Source of the DNA: Bacteroidales bacterium | GTDB lineage: Bacteria; Bacteroidota; Bacteroidia; Bacteroidales; UBA932 | Direction of reading: 5' to 3' | Assembly (NCBI GenBank): GCA_017631875.1 | Contig: JAGBSL010000014.1 | Location: 1-64,000, forward strand | Length of the DNA: 64,000 bases | In this document: one piece after another, positions 16,006 through 24,202 of the stretch | Numbering within the stretch: the first letter of the stretch is position 1 | Layout of the letters: each line of letters starts with the position of its first letter | Notes under the pieces: generated by a model | What the model saw: only the letters and a program-made list of their open reading frames with translations | Told to the model about the DNA's origin: nothing | Databases searched by the model: none | Program-made: the position numbers and the translations under genes

Positions 16006-17346
16006 ATGGTAAAGGTAAATCTCGGAGGTTGCAGCTCCTTTGTAAAAGATGCAGATTATAAGGTATATGTAGAAAAGGCGCTTGCAGCGCTTGAAGTTCT
16101 TGAGAACGAAACAGGTAAGGGTAATGACTTCCTTGGTTGGAAGCACCTCCCTTCAGAGACTCTCAACAGCAACCTCGTTGCAGAGTGTGAGGCTGTAAGA
16201 GATGCGTGGAAGGCAAAGAACGTTGACCTCGTTGTCGTTATCGGTATCGGTGGTTCATACCTCGGTGCTAAGTGCGCTCTCGAGGCTCTTTCACACCAGT
16301 TCGCAAAGCAGCTCAAGACAAAGGGCGATGCTCCTGAGATCGTATTCGCAGGACAGAACCTCTCGGAGGAGTACATGTGCGAGCTTATGGACCTCGTTCA
16401 GGAGAGAAACGCAGCATGCGTTGTGATCTCAAAGTCAGGTACGACAACAGAGCCTGCAGTGGCATTCCGTCTTGTGAAGAAGTATCTCGAGGAGACTTAC
16501 GGAAAGGCAGAGGCTGCAGAGCGTATCGTAGCTGTTACAGACAAGGCTCGTGGAGCCCTCAAGTCTCTCTCTACTCAGGAGGGTTACAAGACATTCGTCA
16601 TCGAGGATAATGTTGGTGGTCGTTTCTCAGTTCTTACTCCAGTAGGTATTCTCCCTATCGTTCTTGCGGGCTTTGACATGAAGGCTATGCTCGAGGGTGC
16701 TCTTGCAATGGAGGAGGCTTGCGCGAAGAAGTGCGAGTGCAATCCTGCAATCCAGTACGCTGCAATGCGTAACGCTCTCTATGCACAGGGCAAGAAGATC
16801 GAGATCCTCGTTGCATACAACCCTAAGCTTACATACCTCGGAGAGTGGTGGAAACAGCTTTACGGCGAGTCAGAGGGTAAGGACGGCCTCGGAATCTTCC
16901 CTGCATCAGTGAACTTCACAACAGATCTTCACTCTATGGGCCAGTACATCCAGGACGGTGAGCGCACCCTCATGGAGACTGTGGTGACAGTCGAGAAGAG
17001 CAAGCGTTCTATGCTTATCGAGAATGATCCTCAGAACCTTGATGGCCTTAACTTCCTTACTGGAAAGCATGTAGAGGAGTGCAACGCGATGGCGGAGCTC
17101 GGAACAAAGCTCGCTCACATCGACGGCGGCGTGCCTCAGCTCTCTCTCAGCATCGAGTGCATCAACGAGTACAACCTCGGAGCCCTCTTCTATTTCTTCG
17201 AGAAGGCTTGCGGTATCAGCGGCTACATCCTCGGCGTGAATCCGTTCGACCAGCCGGGCGTTGAGGCTTACAAGAAGAACATGTTCGCTCTTCTGGGCAA
17301 ACCAGGATACGAGGAGCAGGCAGAGGCCCTCAGAGCAAGACTATAA
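16006..17346 (+). CDS. pgi: Glucose-6-phosphate isomerase
   Basis: The enzyme (446 residues, short bacterial type) interconverts glucose-6-phosphate and fructose-6-phosphate. Seen are GIGGSYLGAK, ISKSGTTTEPA (sugar-phosphate loop), TPVGILPI and the C-terminal FDQPGVEAYK block. Codon use is strongly biased to a few C- or T-ending codons, as in fba, fitting high expression. ATG 16006 (MVKVNLGG) is chosen because the promoter box at 15939 lies inside the longer open frame. No terminator is seen before the next gene 32 bases on, so the cassette that follows may be read through from here. Confidence 0.95.
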   Translation: MVKVNLGGCSSFVKDADYKVYVEKALAALEVLENETGKGNDFLGWKHLPSETLNSNLVAECEAVRDAWKAKNVDLVVVIGIGGSYLGAKCALEALSHQFAKQLKTKGDAPEIVFAGQNLSEEYMCELMDLVQERNAACVVISKSGTTTEPAVAFRLVKKYLEETYGKAEAAERIVAVTDKARGALKSLSTQEGYKTFVIEDNVGGRFSVLTPVGILPIVLAGFDMKAMLEGALAMEEACAKKCECNPAIQYAAMRNALYAQGKKIEILVAYNPKLTYLGEWWKQLYGESEGKDGLGIFPASVNFTTDLHSMGQYIQDGERTLMETVVTVEKSKRSMLIENDPQNLDGLNFLTGKHVEECNAMAELGTKLAHIDGGVPQLSLSIECINEYNLGALFYFFEKACGISGYILGVNPFDQPGVEAYKKNMFALLGKPGYEEQAEALRARL

Positions 17347-17378
17347 AACCACTTTTATAACACTAAAACTTTTAAGTT

Positions 17379-17753
17379 ATGAGTACAACTAAAATGATGT
17401 TGGATTACCTCAGAAAAGAGGGTTTCCAGCCAGAAGAGGAGTCTTTCGGACTTGCTTTCCGTTATCAGATGAAGAACTATCTGTTCCTTAACAATGATGA
17501 GGATCCGTCTTTCTTCCAGTTGGTTATGCCAGGTATCTGCAGTGTAGACGATCAGAACAGAATGAGAGTGTACAAAGCTATGGATGCTGTGAACTCGTCT
17601 GTAAAGGTTGCCAAGGCAAGCATTTTTGATGGTGATTCAGTATGGCTCTACTGTGAGCTTCTGATCGACTCGACTCCAGAACTTGGAGACCTTGTCCCAC
17701 GTTCTCTTGGTATTCTTCAGCACGCCTATAAGGTGTTTGGTGAAAACTACTAG
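17379..17753 (+). CDS. YbjN-like small protein, paralogue 1
   Basis: The protein has 124 residues, no signal peptide and no membrane segment. The pattern is an N-terminal helix (MMLDYLRKEG), three beta strands, a helix starting VYKAMDAVN, further strands and a C-terminal helix. This resembles the YbjN/type III secretion chaperone fold; the assignment is by pattern only. It is clearly related to the protein at 23815-24198: both share the TTK start, YL--EG, FG--F-YQ, PGI--VDD-NR, VN---KV-K and DLVPR--IL. In this family small proteins act as chaperone-like adaptors or regulators. It opens a five-gene co-directional cassette, 16 bases before the TerB-like gene. Confidence 0.6.
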   Translation: MSTTKMMLDYLRKEGFQPEEESFGLAFRYQMKNYLFLNNDEDPSFFQLVMPGICSVDDQNRMRVYKAMDAVNSSVKVAKASIFDGDSVWLYCELLIDSTPELGDLVPRSLGILQHAYKVFGENY

Positions 17754-17769
17754 CAGATTTTCCTGAGAG

Positions 17770-19227
17770 ATGCAGGAACTTCAGCTGACATATCTGAACA
17801 AGCTGGCTGTCTTGAGGATAGCTGTCGACCTGGTTAAGGCCGACAGCAGAATTCATGGAGATGAGATAAGCTTGCTCGCAGAGCTTCAGGAGAAGTTCGC
17901 CCTCTCACAGGAGGATCTGGACAGAATACATTACATCACGCTCCAACAGGCTGTTTCAAGCCTGAAGGAGCTTGATGTTTTTTCAGCCGAGCATGTTGTC
18001 CGAATCCTGGAGGAGGTAATGTGCGTTGATAATGAGATCGATTACGAAGAGAATATTCTTCTTACGGCTGTATTCATGTCGATTTCTCCTCGCTCCAGAG
18101 ACTGGTGTGACGTGCTGTCCGTGCCTAATGTCATGGATGAAACGTCTTTAAGGCAGGTCCTTTATCTGGAGTCTTCTCCTTGTCCCGAGGTTCATAAGCT
18201 TTTTAATGATAAGTATGACAAGCTTTTGATAACCAAGTCATTCAATGATATGGGACTCGACTTTTTCTACCTGCCTGATGTGCTTAGAGGACATCAAGAT
18301 GGTTCTGACAGCATGGTGAATCTGCTCCGTCAGGCCATGCGTTATCTGGTACCATCTGGTACTGGGCGTATTGATGATGCAGATATTGCATCTTTTTCTC
18401 CGGAAGGTTTCTTCTACTTCCTGCTTTCTCGTTATAGGATTGATCTGAAGTCTCTCAAGTCCCAGTCGTTCCTTCTGTTCAAAGTACGAGACAGTTACTC
18501 TCTCGATGATGACAATAACCTGACCAAAGGGGTGGATTTCTTTGTTATCAGCATGGATGCTGACGTAAAGTCCAGAATATACACATTCATTTCACGCTTC
18601 GACAAGCAGAATAATCAGATCCCATATGAGGGCTGCTATAAGATCCTGTGCGATTATCTGAGCTCGGCTTCCAAGAATGTCAGTCGCATACTGGTGGACG
18701 ACTCATACGGTTTCTCTCTAATGGACAATGAAAGGACAAAAGTTGTTTTTGAGTCCTCCCCTCAGACGCGTACGTTCTATTTGCTTCTTCTGAGATATGG
18801 TGCAGCTGGAGTCAGTCAGGATACCTTTGATGAAGCTTTGCGCCTGCTAAGTGAGGTCCCGGATCAAGAGGATTTCAGTATGGAAGGATTCATGTCCAGG
18901 ATGCGGTCAATCTGTACAGAGGCTTCACACCTTATATATAACGCGTGCGTGATCTATTCCGAAGTTTCCGGCAAGGAAACATCCTCGCGCAAGTTCCTCG
19001 GTTATATCGAGAGCATATTCCGAAATCGTAGTTCGTTGAAGAACTACGCAAACAAGGGCTTCTTTGAATTGAATAAACTGGCGGATGCGGATAAGTTCTT
19101 GATCTCATTCGACTCTTCTGCCAAGACCTATGGTATATCGGCCGAGCTGCAGACATTCAGGATGCGTACTTTGGCCGGTACTGATGTGACCCTTGATAAG
19201 ACGGACTTCTGGCAACGTCTCCTATAA
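17770..19227 (+). CDS. TerB-like N-terminal domain protein of unknown function
   Basis: The 485-residue protein is predicted soluble. Residues 8-108 look like a TerB/DjlA-type helical domain with its two symmetric acidic loops: KADSRIHGDE (23-32) and CVDNEIDYEE (85-94). TerB domains of tellurite-resistance and related stress systems bind metal at such acidic sites. The rest is not recognised: an alpha/beta segment (about 225-330, containing RDSYSLDDDNN and GVDFFVIS) and a segment TRTFYLLLLRYGAAGVS (about 337-353) that resembles a motif in other Bacteroidota proteins of unknown role. It is 16 bases after the first YbjN-like gene. Confidence 0.6.
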   Translation: MQELQLTYLNKLAVLRIAVDLVKADSRIHGDEISLLAELQEKFALSQEDLDRIHYITLQQAVSSLKELDVFSAEHVVRILEEVMCVDNEIDYEENILLTAVFMSISPRSRDWCDVLSVPNVMDETSLRQVLYLESSPCPEVHKLFNDKYDKLLITKSFNDMGLDFFYLPDVLRGHQDGSDSMVNLLRQAMRYLVPSGTGRIDDADIASFSPEGFFYFLLSRYRIDLKSLKSQSFLLFKVRDSYSLDDDNNLTKGVDFFVISMDADVKSRIYTFISRFDKQNNQIPYEGCYKILCDYLSSASKNVSRILVDDSYGFSLMDNERTKVVFESSPQTRTFYLLLLRYGAAGVSQDTFDEALRLLSEVPDQEDFSMEGFMSRMRSICTEASHLIYNACVIYSEVSGKETSSRKFLGYIESIFRNRSSLKNYANKGFFELNKLADADKFLISFDSSAKTYGISAELQTFRMRTLAGTDVTLDKTDFWQRLL

Positions 19228-19228
19228 T

Positions 19229-19250
19229 CCAAACGTTTGGTTTTTCTCTT
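19229..19250 (+). terminator. Weak terminator-like palindrome after the TerB-like gene
   Basis: CCAAACGTTTGG (19229-19240) is a perfect 12-base palindrome followed by TTTTTCTCTT. The stem is only four or five pairs, so termination would be partial. It could also be a protein-binding site. Confidence 0.4.
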
Positions 19251-19270
19251 TGTTTTGTATGATTTATGCT

Positions 19271-19278
19271 GATATTTG
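19271..19278 (+). promoter_or_regulatory. Possible internal -7 box ahead of the Ca2+ ATPase gene
   Basis: GATATTTG differs from TAnnTTTG by one base in the leading TA. A TTTG lies about 18 bases upstream. It would give the ATPase gene its own start within the cassette. Confidence 0.35.
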
Positions 19279-19301
19279 CGGTCTGTTAAAATGATTCGCA
19301 T

Positions 19302-22013
19302 ATGTCAGACAATTATAAATCTTGGAAAAATTGCCTTTCAGAGAATTCGTCGGCAGTTCTCGAAGGAAAGGGACGAAATGTCATTCCAGCTGCGGAGAAG
19401 CGTTCTCTGTGGCTACGGTATCTGGATAAATTCAAGGATCCTCTCATAGTGATCCTTCTGATAATTCTCGCCCTGTCGTGCGGCGTGACGGCATACGAGT
19501 TTTACCATACCCATGATTATCAGCTGCTTTTTGAGCCTGCGGGAGTCCTGCTGGCCATATTGCTTTCTACTGGTATCGGATTCATTTTCGAGACAAAGGC
19601 CGATAAGGAGTTCGATATTCTTAACCAGGTCAAGGATGACAGACTCGTAAAGGTTGTAAGAAGAAAGAATGAACATTCCCATCCGCGACTTGTTACTATA
19701 AAGAAGTCGGATGTGGTCGTTGGAGATATCGTGCGTCTTGAAAGCGGCGATGAAGTTCCGGCTGATGGACGTGTCATTACATGTGAGCAGCTGAGGATGG
19801 ATGAGTCTGCATTCACTGGTGAACCATATGCAGTAAAGTACGCAGATAAATCAAAGGCTGAAGAGGAATCAGCTTATGATGCTGATTTTCTTCTAAGAGG
19901 TTCTATTGTCCTTGAGGGCTTCTGCATGTATAAGGTTACCGCTGTGGGAGTTGATACCGAAGAGGGTAAGGGAGCACTCAAGATCATGGAGGATGAGGCG
20001 GTAGAGACTCCATTGAACAGGCAGTTGGATGGGCTTGGACGTCTGATAACTCGTATAAGCTATATTCTGGCCGGACTTATCGTAGTAGGAAGGCTGGTTT
20101 ATTATTTTGCTTTCGACGGAAATGTGGCAAATAATTCGGATCTGCTGCAGATATTCGATTATACCCTTAAATCCGTAATGATTGCTGTGACGCTTATCGT
20201 TGTGGCAGTGCCGGAAGGTCTGCCTATGAGTGTGACGATAAGTCTTGCGCTCAGCATGCGTAAGATGTTGAGGGTCAAGAATCTTGTGAGAAAGCTTCAT
20301 GCGTGTGAAACTATGGGTGCGACTACGGTCATATGCACAGATAAGACAGGAACGCTCACAATGAACAGGATGAGTGTGGTGTCCAGCGGTTTCACATGTC
20401 CTGAGGAACTTATACTTCACGGCATGGCTGTCAATTCGACAGCTGACTTGTCTGTTGCGGATGATGGGTCCGTGCAGGCTATCGGAAATCCGACCGAGTG
20501 CGCTTTGTTGAGGTGGATGAAGGACCAGTTCGGAACTGATTACCGTGATATCAGGTCTATGTATGCGGTCGAATCCGTTGTTCCTTTCTCTACTGAGACC
20601 AAATACATGGCGACCGTCTGCAGAAACAAGGCGACAGGTGAAAGGTTCAGATTTGTCAAAGGTGCTCCGGAGTATATCATGGAGATGTGTGTGTGTGGCT
20701 CGTCTTCGCAGGAGGCTGTCAAGGCATCTGAGCTGCTGAATGAGTATCAGGGAAACGCATGGAGGACTTTGGGCTTTGCCGTGGAAAGAATAGGAGTTGA
20801 TGAGGGACTTATGCTTGCCGGAGTTGTTGGCATTGCCGATCCGGTACGTCCTGATGTCAAGGAGGCAATAGAGACTTGCCGCAAGAGGGCCGGTGTGAAG
20901 GTTATTGTGGTGACTGGAGACATTTCTGCAACAGCAGAGCATATCGGTGCGGAAATCGGCCTTTTCGATGACGGAGAGACTCCACGTTCACTGACAGGTC
21001 AGCAGTTCGCTTCTATGACAGATGAGCAGGTTATGGAGATCCTTGGCGATCTGAGAATCTTGTCTCGTGCGCGTCCTGAGGACAAGGCACGTCTGGTGGA
21101 GCTTCTGCAGAAAAAGGGTGAAGTGGTGGCCGTGACAGGTGACGGAACGAATGATGCTCTGGCTCTCAAGAAGGCGCAGGTGGGTCTTTCCATGGGAGAT
21201 GGAACAGCTCGTGCAAAGGAGGTGAGCGACATCACTATTCTAGACAATTCGTTCGTCAGCATCAACAAGGCCATCCTTTGGGGACGTTCGTTGTATCTTA
21301 ATATCAGGAGGTTCATATATTTCCAGATGACCATTAACATATGCGCCTGTCTCCTGGTGCTTGTGGGTGCGTTCCTGGGTGTGGATTCGCCTCTGACCGT
21401 AACCCAGATGCTGTGGGTGAACCTGATCATGGACACGTTTGCTGCAATGGCTCTGTCGTCTCTTCCTGCTGACCCTAAGGTCTTTGATGAGAAGCCTCGC
21501 GACCCGGAGAGTCATATTATCGACAGGTCTATGCTTAAAAGGATTCTTTTCGGAGGTCTGGTTTTCTTCGGTCTTCTTATCCTCTTGTGGGAAGTGCTTC
21601 TGCATACAGACGTCAGAAGCGTCAGCGATCTGTTCTCATGTACCTTGATAAAGGATGCTCTGGCAGGCACAATGGGAGCTTCTGCTTCTGAGATGACCAG
21701 ATATGAAATGGGTATATTTTTCACGACTTTCGTGATGCTTCAGTTCTGGAATATCTTCAATGCAAAGAATTATAGGACGGATCACTCATTTTTCCTTACT
21801 CTTTTCTCGAAGACAAGTTTCAGCTTGAGCTTCTATCTTATCGTTCTGGTGATTCTTGGAGGACAGTACCTCATTGTCAACCATCTTGGCCGTTTCTTTG
21901 ATGTTGCACCACTGACCTTGGGGGACTGGGTACGTATTTTCTTAGCTACTTCTTTTGTGCTGCTTTTACCTGAAATAAAAAGGATATTCAAGTATATTTT
22001 CTCGAGAAACTAA
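19302..22013 (+). CDS. PMCA-type (P2B) Ca2+-transporting ATPase
   Basis: The 903-residue P-type ATPase has all catalytic blocks: actuator loop FTGEP (171-175), phosphorylation site ICTDKTGTLT (Asp347), and hinge GDGTND (613-618). The ion site is of Ca2+ type: VPEGLP in TM4 (303-308) and NLIMDTFA in TM6 (Asn707, Asp711), the wording seen in plasma-membrane Ca2+ pumps (P2B). There are about ten TM segments. No long C-terminal calmodulin-like regulatory tail is present, so control must come from elsewhere. It should expel Ca2+ from the cytosol. Its placement between a TerB-like gene and a kinase-AAA+ gene suggests that its activity is sensed or controlled by them. Confidence 0.92.
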   Translation: MSDNYKSWKNCLSENSSAVLEGKGRNVIPAAEKRSLWLRYLDKFKDPLIVILLIILALSCGVTAYEFYHTHDYQLLFEPAGVLLAILLSTGIGFIFETKADKEFDILNQVKDDRLVKVVRRKNEHSHPRLVTIKKSDVVVGDIVRLESGDEVPADGRVITCEQLRMDESAFTGEPYAVKYADKSKAEEESAYDADFLLRGSIVLEGFCMYKVTAVGVDTEEGKGALKIMEDEAVETPLNRQLDGLGRLITRISYILAGLIVVGRLVYYFAFDGNVANNSDLLQIFDYTLKSVMIAVTLIVVAVPEGLPMSVTISLALSMRKMLRVKNLVRKLHACETMGATTVICTDKTGTLTMNRMSVVSSGFTCPEELILHGMAVNSTADLSVADDGSVQAIGNPTECALLRWMKDQFGTDYRDIRSMYAVESVVPFSTETKYMATVCRNKATGERFRFVKGAPEYIMEMCVCGSSSQEAVKASELLNEYQGNAWRTLGFAVERIGVDEGLMLAGVVGIADPVRPDVKEAIETCRKRAGVKVIVVTGDISATAEHIGAEIGLFDDGETPRSLTGQQFASMTDEQVMEILGDLRILSRARPEDKARLVELLQKKGEVVAVTGDGTNDALALKKAQVGLSMGDGTARAKEVSDITILDNSFVSINKAILWGRSLYLNIRRFIYFQMTINICACLLVLVGAFLGVDSPLTVTQMLWVNLIMDTFAAMALSSLPADPKVFDEKPRDPESHIIDRSMLKRILFGGLVFFGLLILLWEVLLHTDVRSVSDLFSCTLIKDALAGTMGASASEMTRYEMGIFFTTFVMLQFWNIFNAKNYRTDHSFFLTLFSKTSFSLSFYLIVLVILGGQYLIVNHLGRFFDVAPLTLGDWVRIFLATSFVLLLPEIKRIFKYIFSRN

Positions 22014-22035
22014 TCCATGATACCGAAATTTTTCC

Positions 22036-22043
22036 TAAATTTG
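22036..22043 (+). promoter_or_regulatory. -7 box ahead of the kinase-AAA+ gene
   Basis: TAAATTTG matches TAnnTTTG and lies 19 bases before ATG 22063. No -33 TTTG at the right distance. Confidence 0.45.
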
Positions 22044-22062
22044 GAGAAATTATGGATGTATT

Positions 22063-23802
22063 ATGATAGAACTCAAGAAAAATGATATCGTAGGACCGTA
22101 TACGGTTGAATATAGGATCAAGGGGGGTACTCTTACCAGTACATACAGGGTTTCGGATAAGGACGGAGCCCCTTGTTTTATGAAACTGTATGATCTCTCT
22201 CAGGTGCCATCATCGATGATGATGGACGATACTGTAATGGAAATCGCCTATTCCAGAAAAGTAAAGCATGAGAACGTAATTTCTTATCAGAGTGACGGCA
22301 AGGAAACTCTTTCTGATGGAAATGAGTATGCTTATCTCATTACGAATTTCTTTACAGGCAGACTGATTTCCGAGCAGCTCGGTTCGGGCAAGTTATATGA
22401 TTGGGATGAGGCGAAAGCCATAATGGTCAATGTTCTTGCGGGACTTGTGTATTTGCATGAAGCGTTGAATCTTACACATAATGATATAACTCCTCGTAAC
22501 ATCCTTCTTGAGCAGGTAGGTCCGGAAACATACGCCCCTCGTATTATTGACCTCGGACATTTAAGCAGGCCTTGCAGCGGAATACCACCTTTCCCGATAG
22601 ATGATCTGACGATGGCGTTCTGCGCCCCTGAAACATTTGCCGGCTTCTATGAGAAGAACAGTGATGTGTTCTCTGCTGCAGCCGTGCTGTATGTGATGCT
22701 CACAGGCAAGACTCCGTGGAACGTAGACATTCCTTCTGGTCTGCCATATTCTGCAAAAAAGAAACTGGTGAGGGCGGCGCGTAAAGAAGCGCTTGATACT
22801 CAGGTTCTTGCGGATAAGGGACTCAGCCAGAGTGATATAGGACTTATTGTAAAATGTCTTGAGCAAAATTCCAATGAAAGACTTTCGGTGAAGGATTTCT
22901 ATGAGTGCTTGTCGGGAACCAAGAGCCAAGTCTTCGCCCCTGAGGCATCGACATCAGAGTCAGAGCCTGGCAGAAAGCCGCAGACTCATGAAGAAGCAGT
23001 ATCAACCACTGTCCAGATAAAGAAGAAGCAAGGTGGCGGTTTTGCAGACGTTGCTGGAATGCAGACACTTAAGGATGAGTTGACCAAGAGGGTCATCTGG
23101 GTGCTTAAAGATAAGGAAAAGGCAGAAAAGTATAAGCTTACGCCGCCTAATGGAATGGTGCTTTATGGCCCTCCTGGCTGCGGAAAGACATATTTTGCAG
23201 AAAAGTTCGCAGAAGAGGCAGGATTCAATTTCACTATGGTGAACGGTTCGGATCTCGGAAGCACATATATGCACGGAACGCAAGGCAAGATCGCAAGCCT
23301 GTTCAAGGAAGCTGAAAAGAAGGCCCCTGTCATACTTTGCTTTGATGAGTTCGATTCGTTTGTGCCTTCGCGTGGATCGTCTGATGCCAACCAGAGGGGA
23401 GAAGAGGTCAATGAGTTCCTTGCCCAGCTTAACAACTGTTCAAAGAAAGGCATATTTGTCATAGGTACGACAAACAGATTGGAGCTGATCGACCAAGCTA
23501 TCCTGCGAAAGGGCCGTATGGACCTGCATGTGGAGATTCCTGCTCCTGATGCAGATACAAGAAAACTGATGTTCCTTCTCCATCTGAAGGAGCGTCCAGT
23601 CGCAGAAGACATTAATGCGGAAGAGTTGGCACAGCTGACAGAGAATTATGCAGCGGCAGATATCGCCTTTATCGTCAATGAGGCGTCGATGATGGCAGCA
23701 CTTGCTGATGACCTGATCAAGCAGGAGTATCTTGTAAACTCGATCAAGTGCAATAAGTCTTCACTCGGCGAGGTTTGCAAAAGAAGAAGAATCGGTTTTT
23801 AA
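22063..23802 (+). CDS. Serine/threonine protein kinase fused to an AAA+ ATPase
   Basis: The protein has 579 residues and two full enzyme domains. The kinase (about 8-285) has Lys41 in CFMKLYD, a candidate alphaC Glu60, HND at 139-141 with Asn146 (HNDITPRNILL), DLG (163-165) for DFG, and CAPE (187-190). All catalytic residues are present, but it is a non-RD kinase, so activation-loop phosphorylation may not be needed. A charged linker (286-322) leads to a classical AAA domain (about 325-579): Walker A GPPGCGKT (369-376), Walker B ILCFDEFD (Asp428, Glu429), sensor GTTNR and arginine-finger region GRMD (Arg485). A pore-loop-like STYMHG (400-405) suggests threading of protein substrates. No TM segments. 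I know of no standard family with this fusion. Confidence 0.85.
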   Translation: MIELKKNDIVGPYTVEYRIKGGTLTSTYRVSDKDGAPCFMKLYDLSQVPSSMMMDDTVMEIAYSRKVKHENVISYQSDGKETLSDGNEYAYLITNFFTGRLISEQLGSGKLYDWDEAKAIMVNVLAGLVYLHEALNLTHNDITPRNILLEQVGPETYAPRIIDLGHLSRPCSGIPPFPIDDLTMAFCAPETFAGFYEKNSDVFSAAAVLYVMLTGKTPWNVDIPSGLPYSAKKKLVRAARKEALDTQVLADKGLSQSDIGLIVKCLEQNSNERLSVKDFYECLSGTKSQVFAPEASTSESEPGRKPQTHEEAVSTTVQIKKKQGGGFADVAGMQTLKDELTKRVIWVLKDKEKAEKYKLTPPNGMVLYGPPGCGKTYFAEKFAEEAGFNFTMVNGSDLGSTYMHGTQGKIASLFKEAEKKAPVILCFDEFDSFVPSRGSSDANQRGEEVNEFLAQLNNCSKKGIFVIGTTNRLELIDQAILRKGRMDLHVEIPAPDADTRKLMFLLHLKERPVAEDINAEELAQLTENYAAADIAFIVNEASMMAALADDLIKQEYLVNSIKCNKSSLGEVCKRRRIGF

Positions 23803-23814
23803 ATACTTAAAATT

Positions 23815-24198
23815 ATGGGAACAACAAAGAAAGAAGTCGGAGCATATCTCTCTTCAGAAGGACTTCGTCCACAGGAAACAGATTTTGGTTACGTTTTCGA
23901 GTACCAGAACCTGACATTCTTCATTATCTGGGATGATAAAGATGATCAGTATCTCAAAATAGCCCTTCCAGGAATTTTTAATGTTGATGATAATAACAGG
24001 GATGACGCCCTTGTTGCGGTTAATGAAGTGAACAAGGAATGGAAAGTCATCAAGTCTGTAGTGACAGATGACGAAGTATGGGTGGTAGCTGAGCAGTTTG
24101 TGGACAAGGATCCTAAACTTTCGGACCTCGTTCCAAGAACAATCAATATCCTGATGGGTGGTAGAATGTCATTCTACGAGTATATGCAGTCACTCTAG
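23815..24198 (+). CDS. YbjN-like small protein, paralogue 2
   Basis: The protein has 127 residues and is soluble, clearly related to the protein at 17379-17753 along its whole length, but more acidic in the first half (WDDKDDQYLK) and with a different C-terminal helix (GGRMSFYEYMQSL). It starts 12 bases after the kinase-AAA+ gene, so it is probably translated with it. Its stop is four bases from the stop of the convergent RelA/SpoT gene, with no terminator between them. The two paralogues thus bracket the cassette; they may be partner-specific adaptors for the pump and the AAA+ protein. That role is inference. Confidence 0.6.
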   Translation: MGTTKKEVGAYLSSEGLRPQETDFGYVFEYQNLTFFIIWDDKDDQYLKIALPGIFNVDDNNRDDALVAVNEVNKEWKVIKSVVTDDEVWVVAEQFVDKDPKLSDLVPRTINILMGGRMSFYEYMQSL

Positions 24199-24202
24199 TC
24201 TT

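Noticed and set aside
17347..17378. Terminator between pgi and the cassette
   Set aside because: Only A/T-rich sequence with no stable hairpin; read-through is possible.
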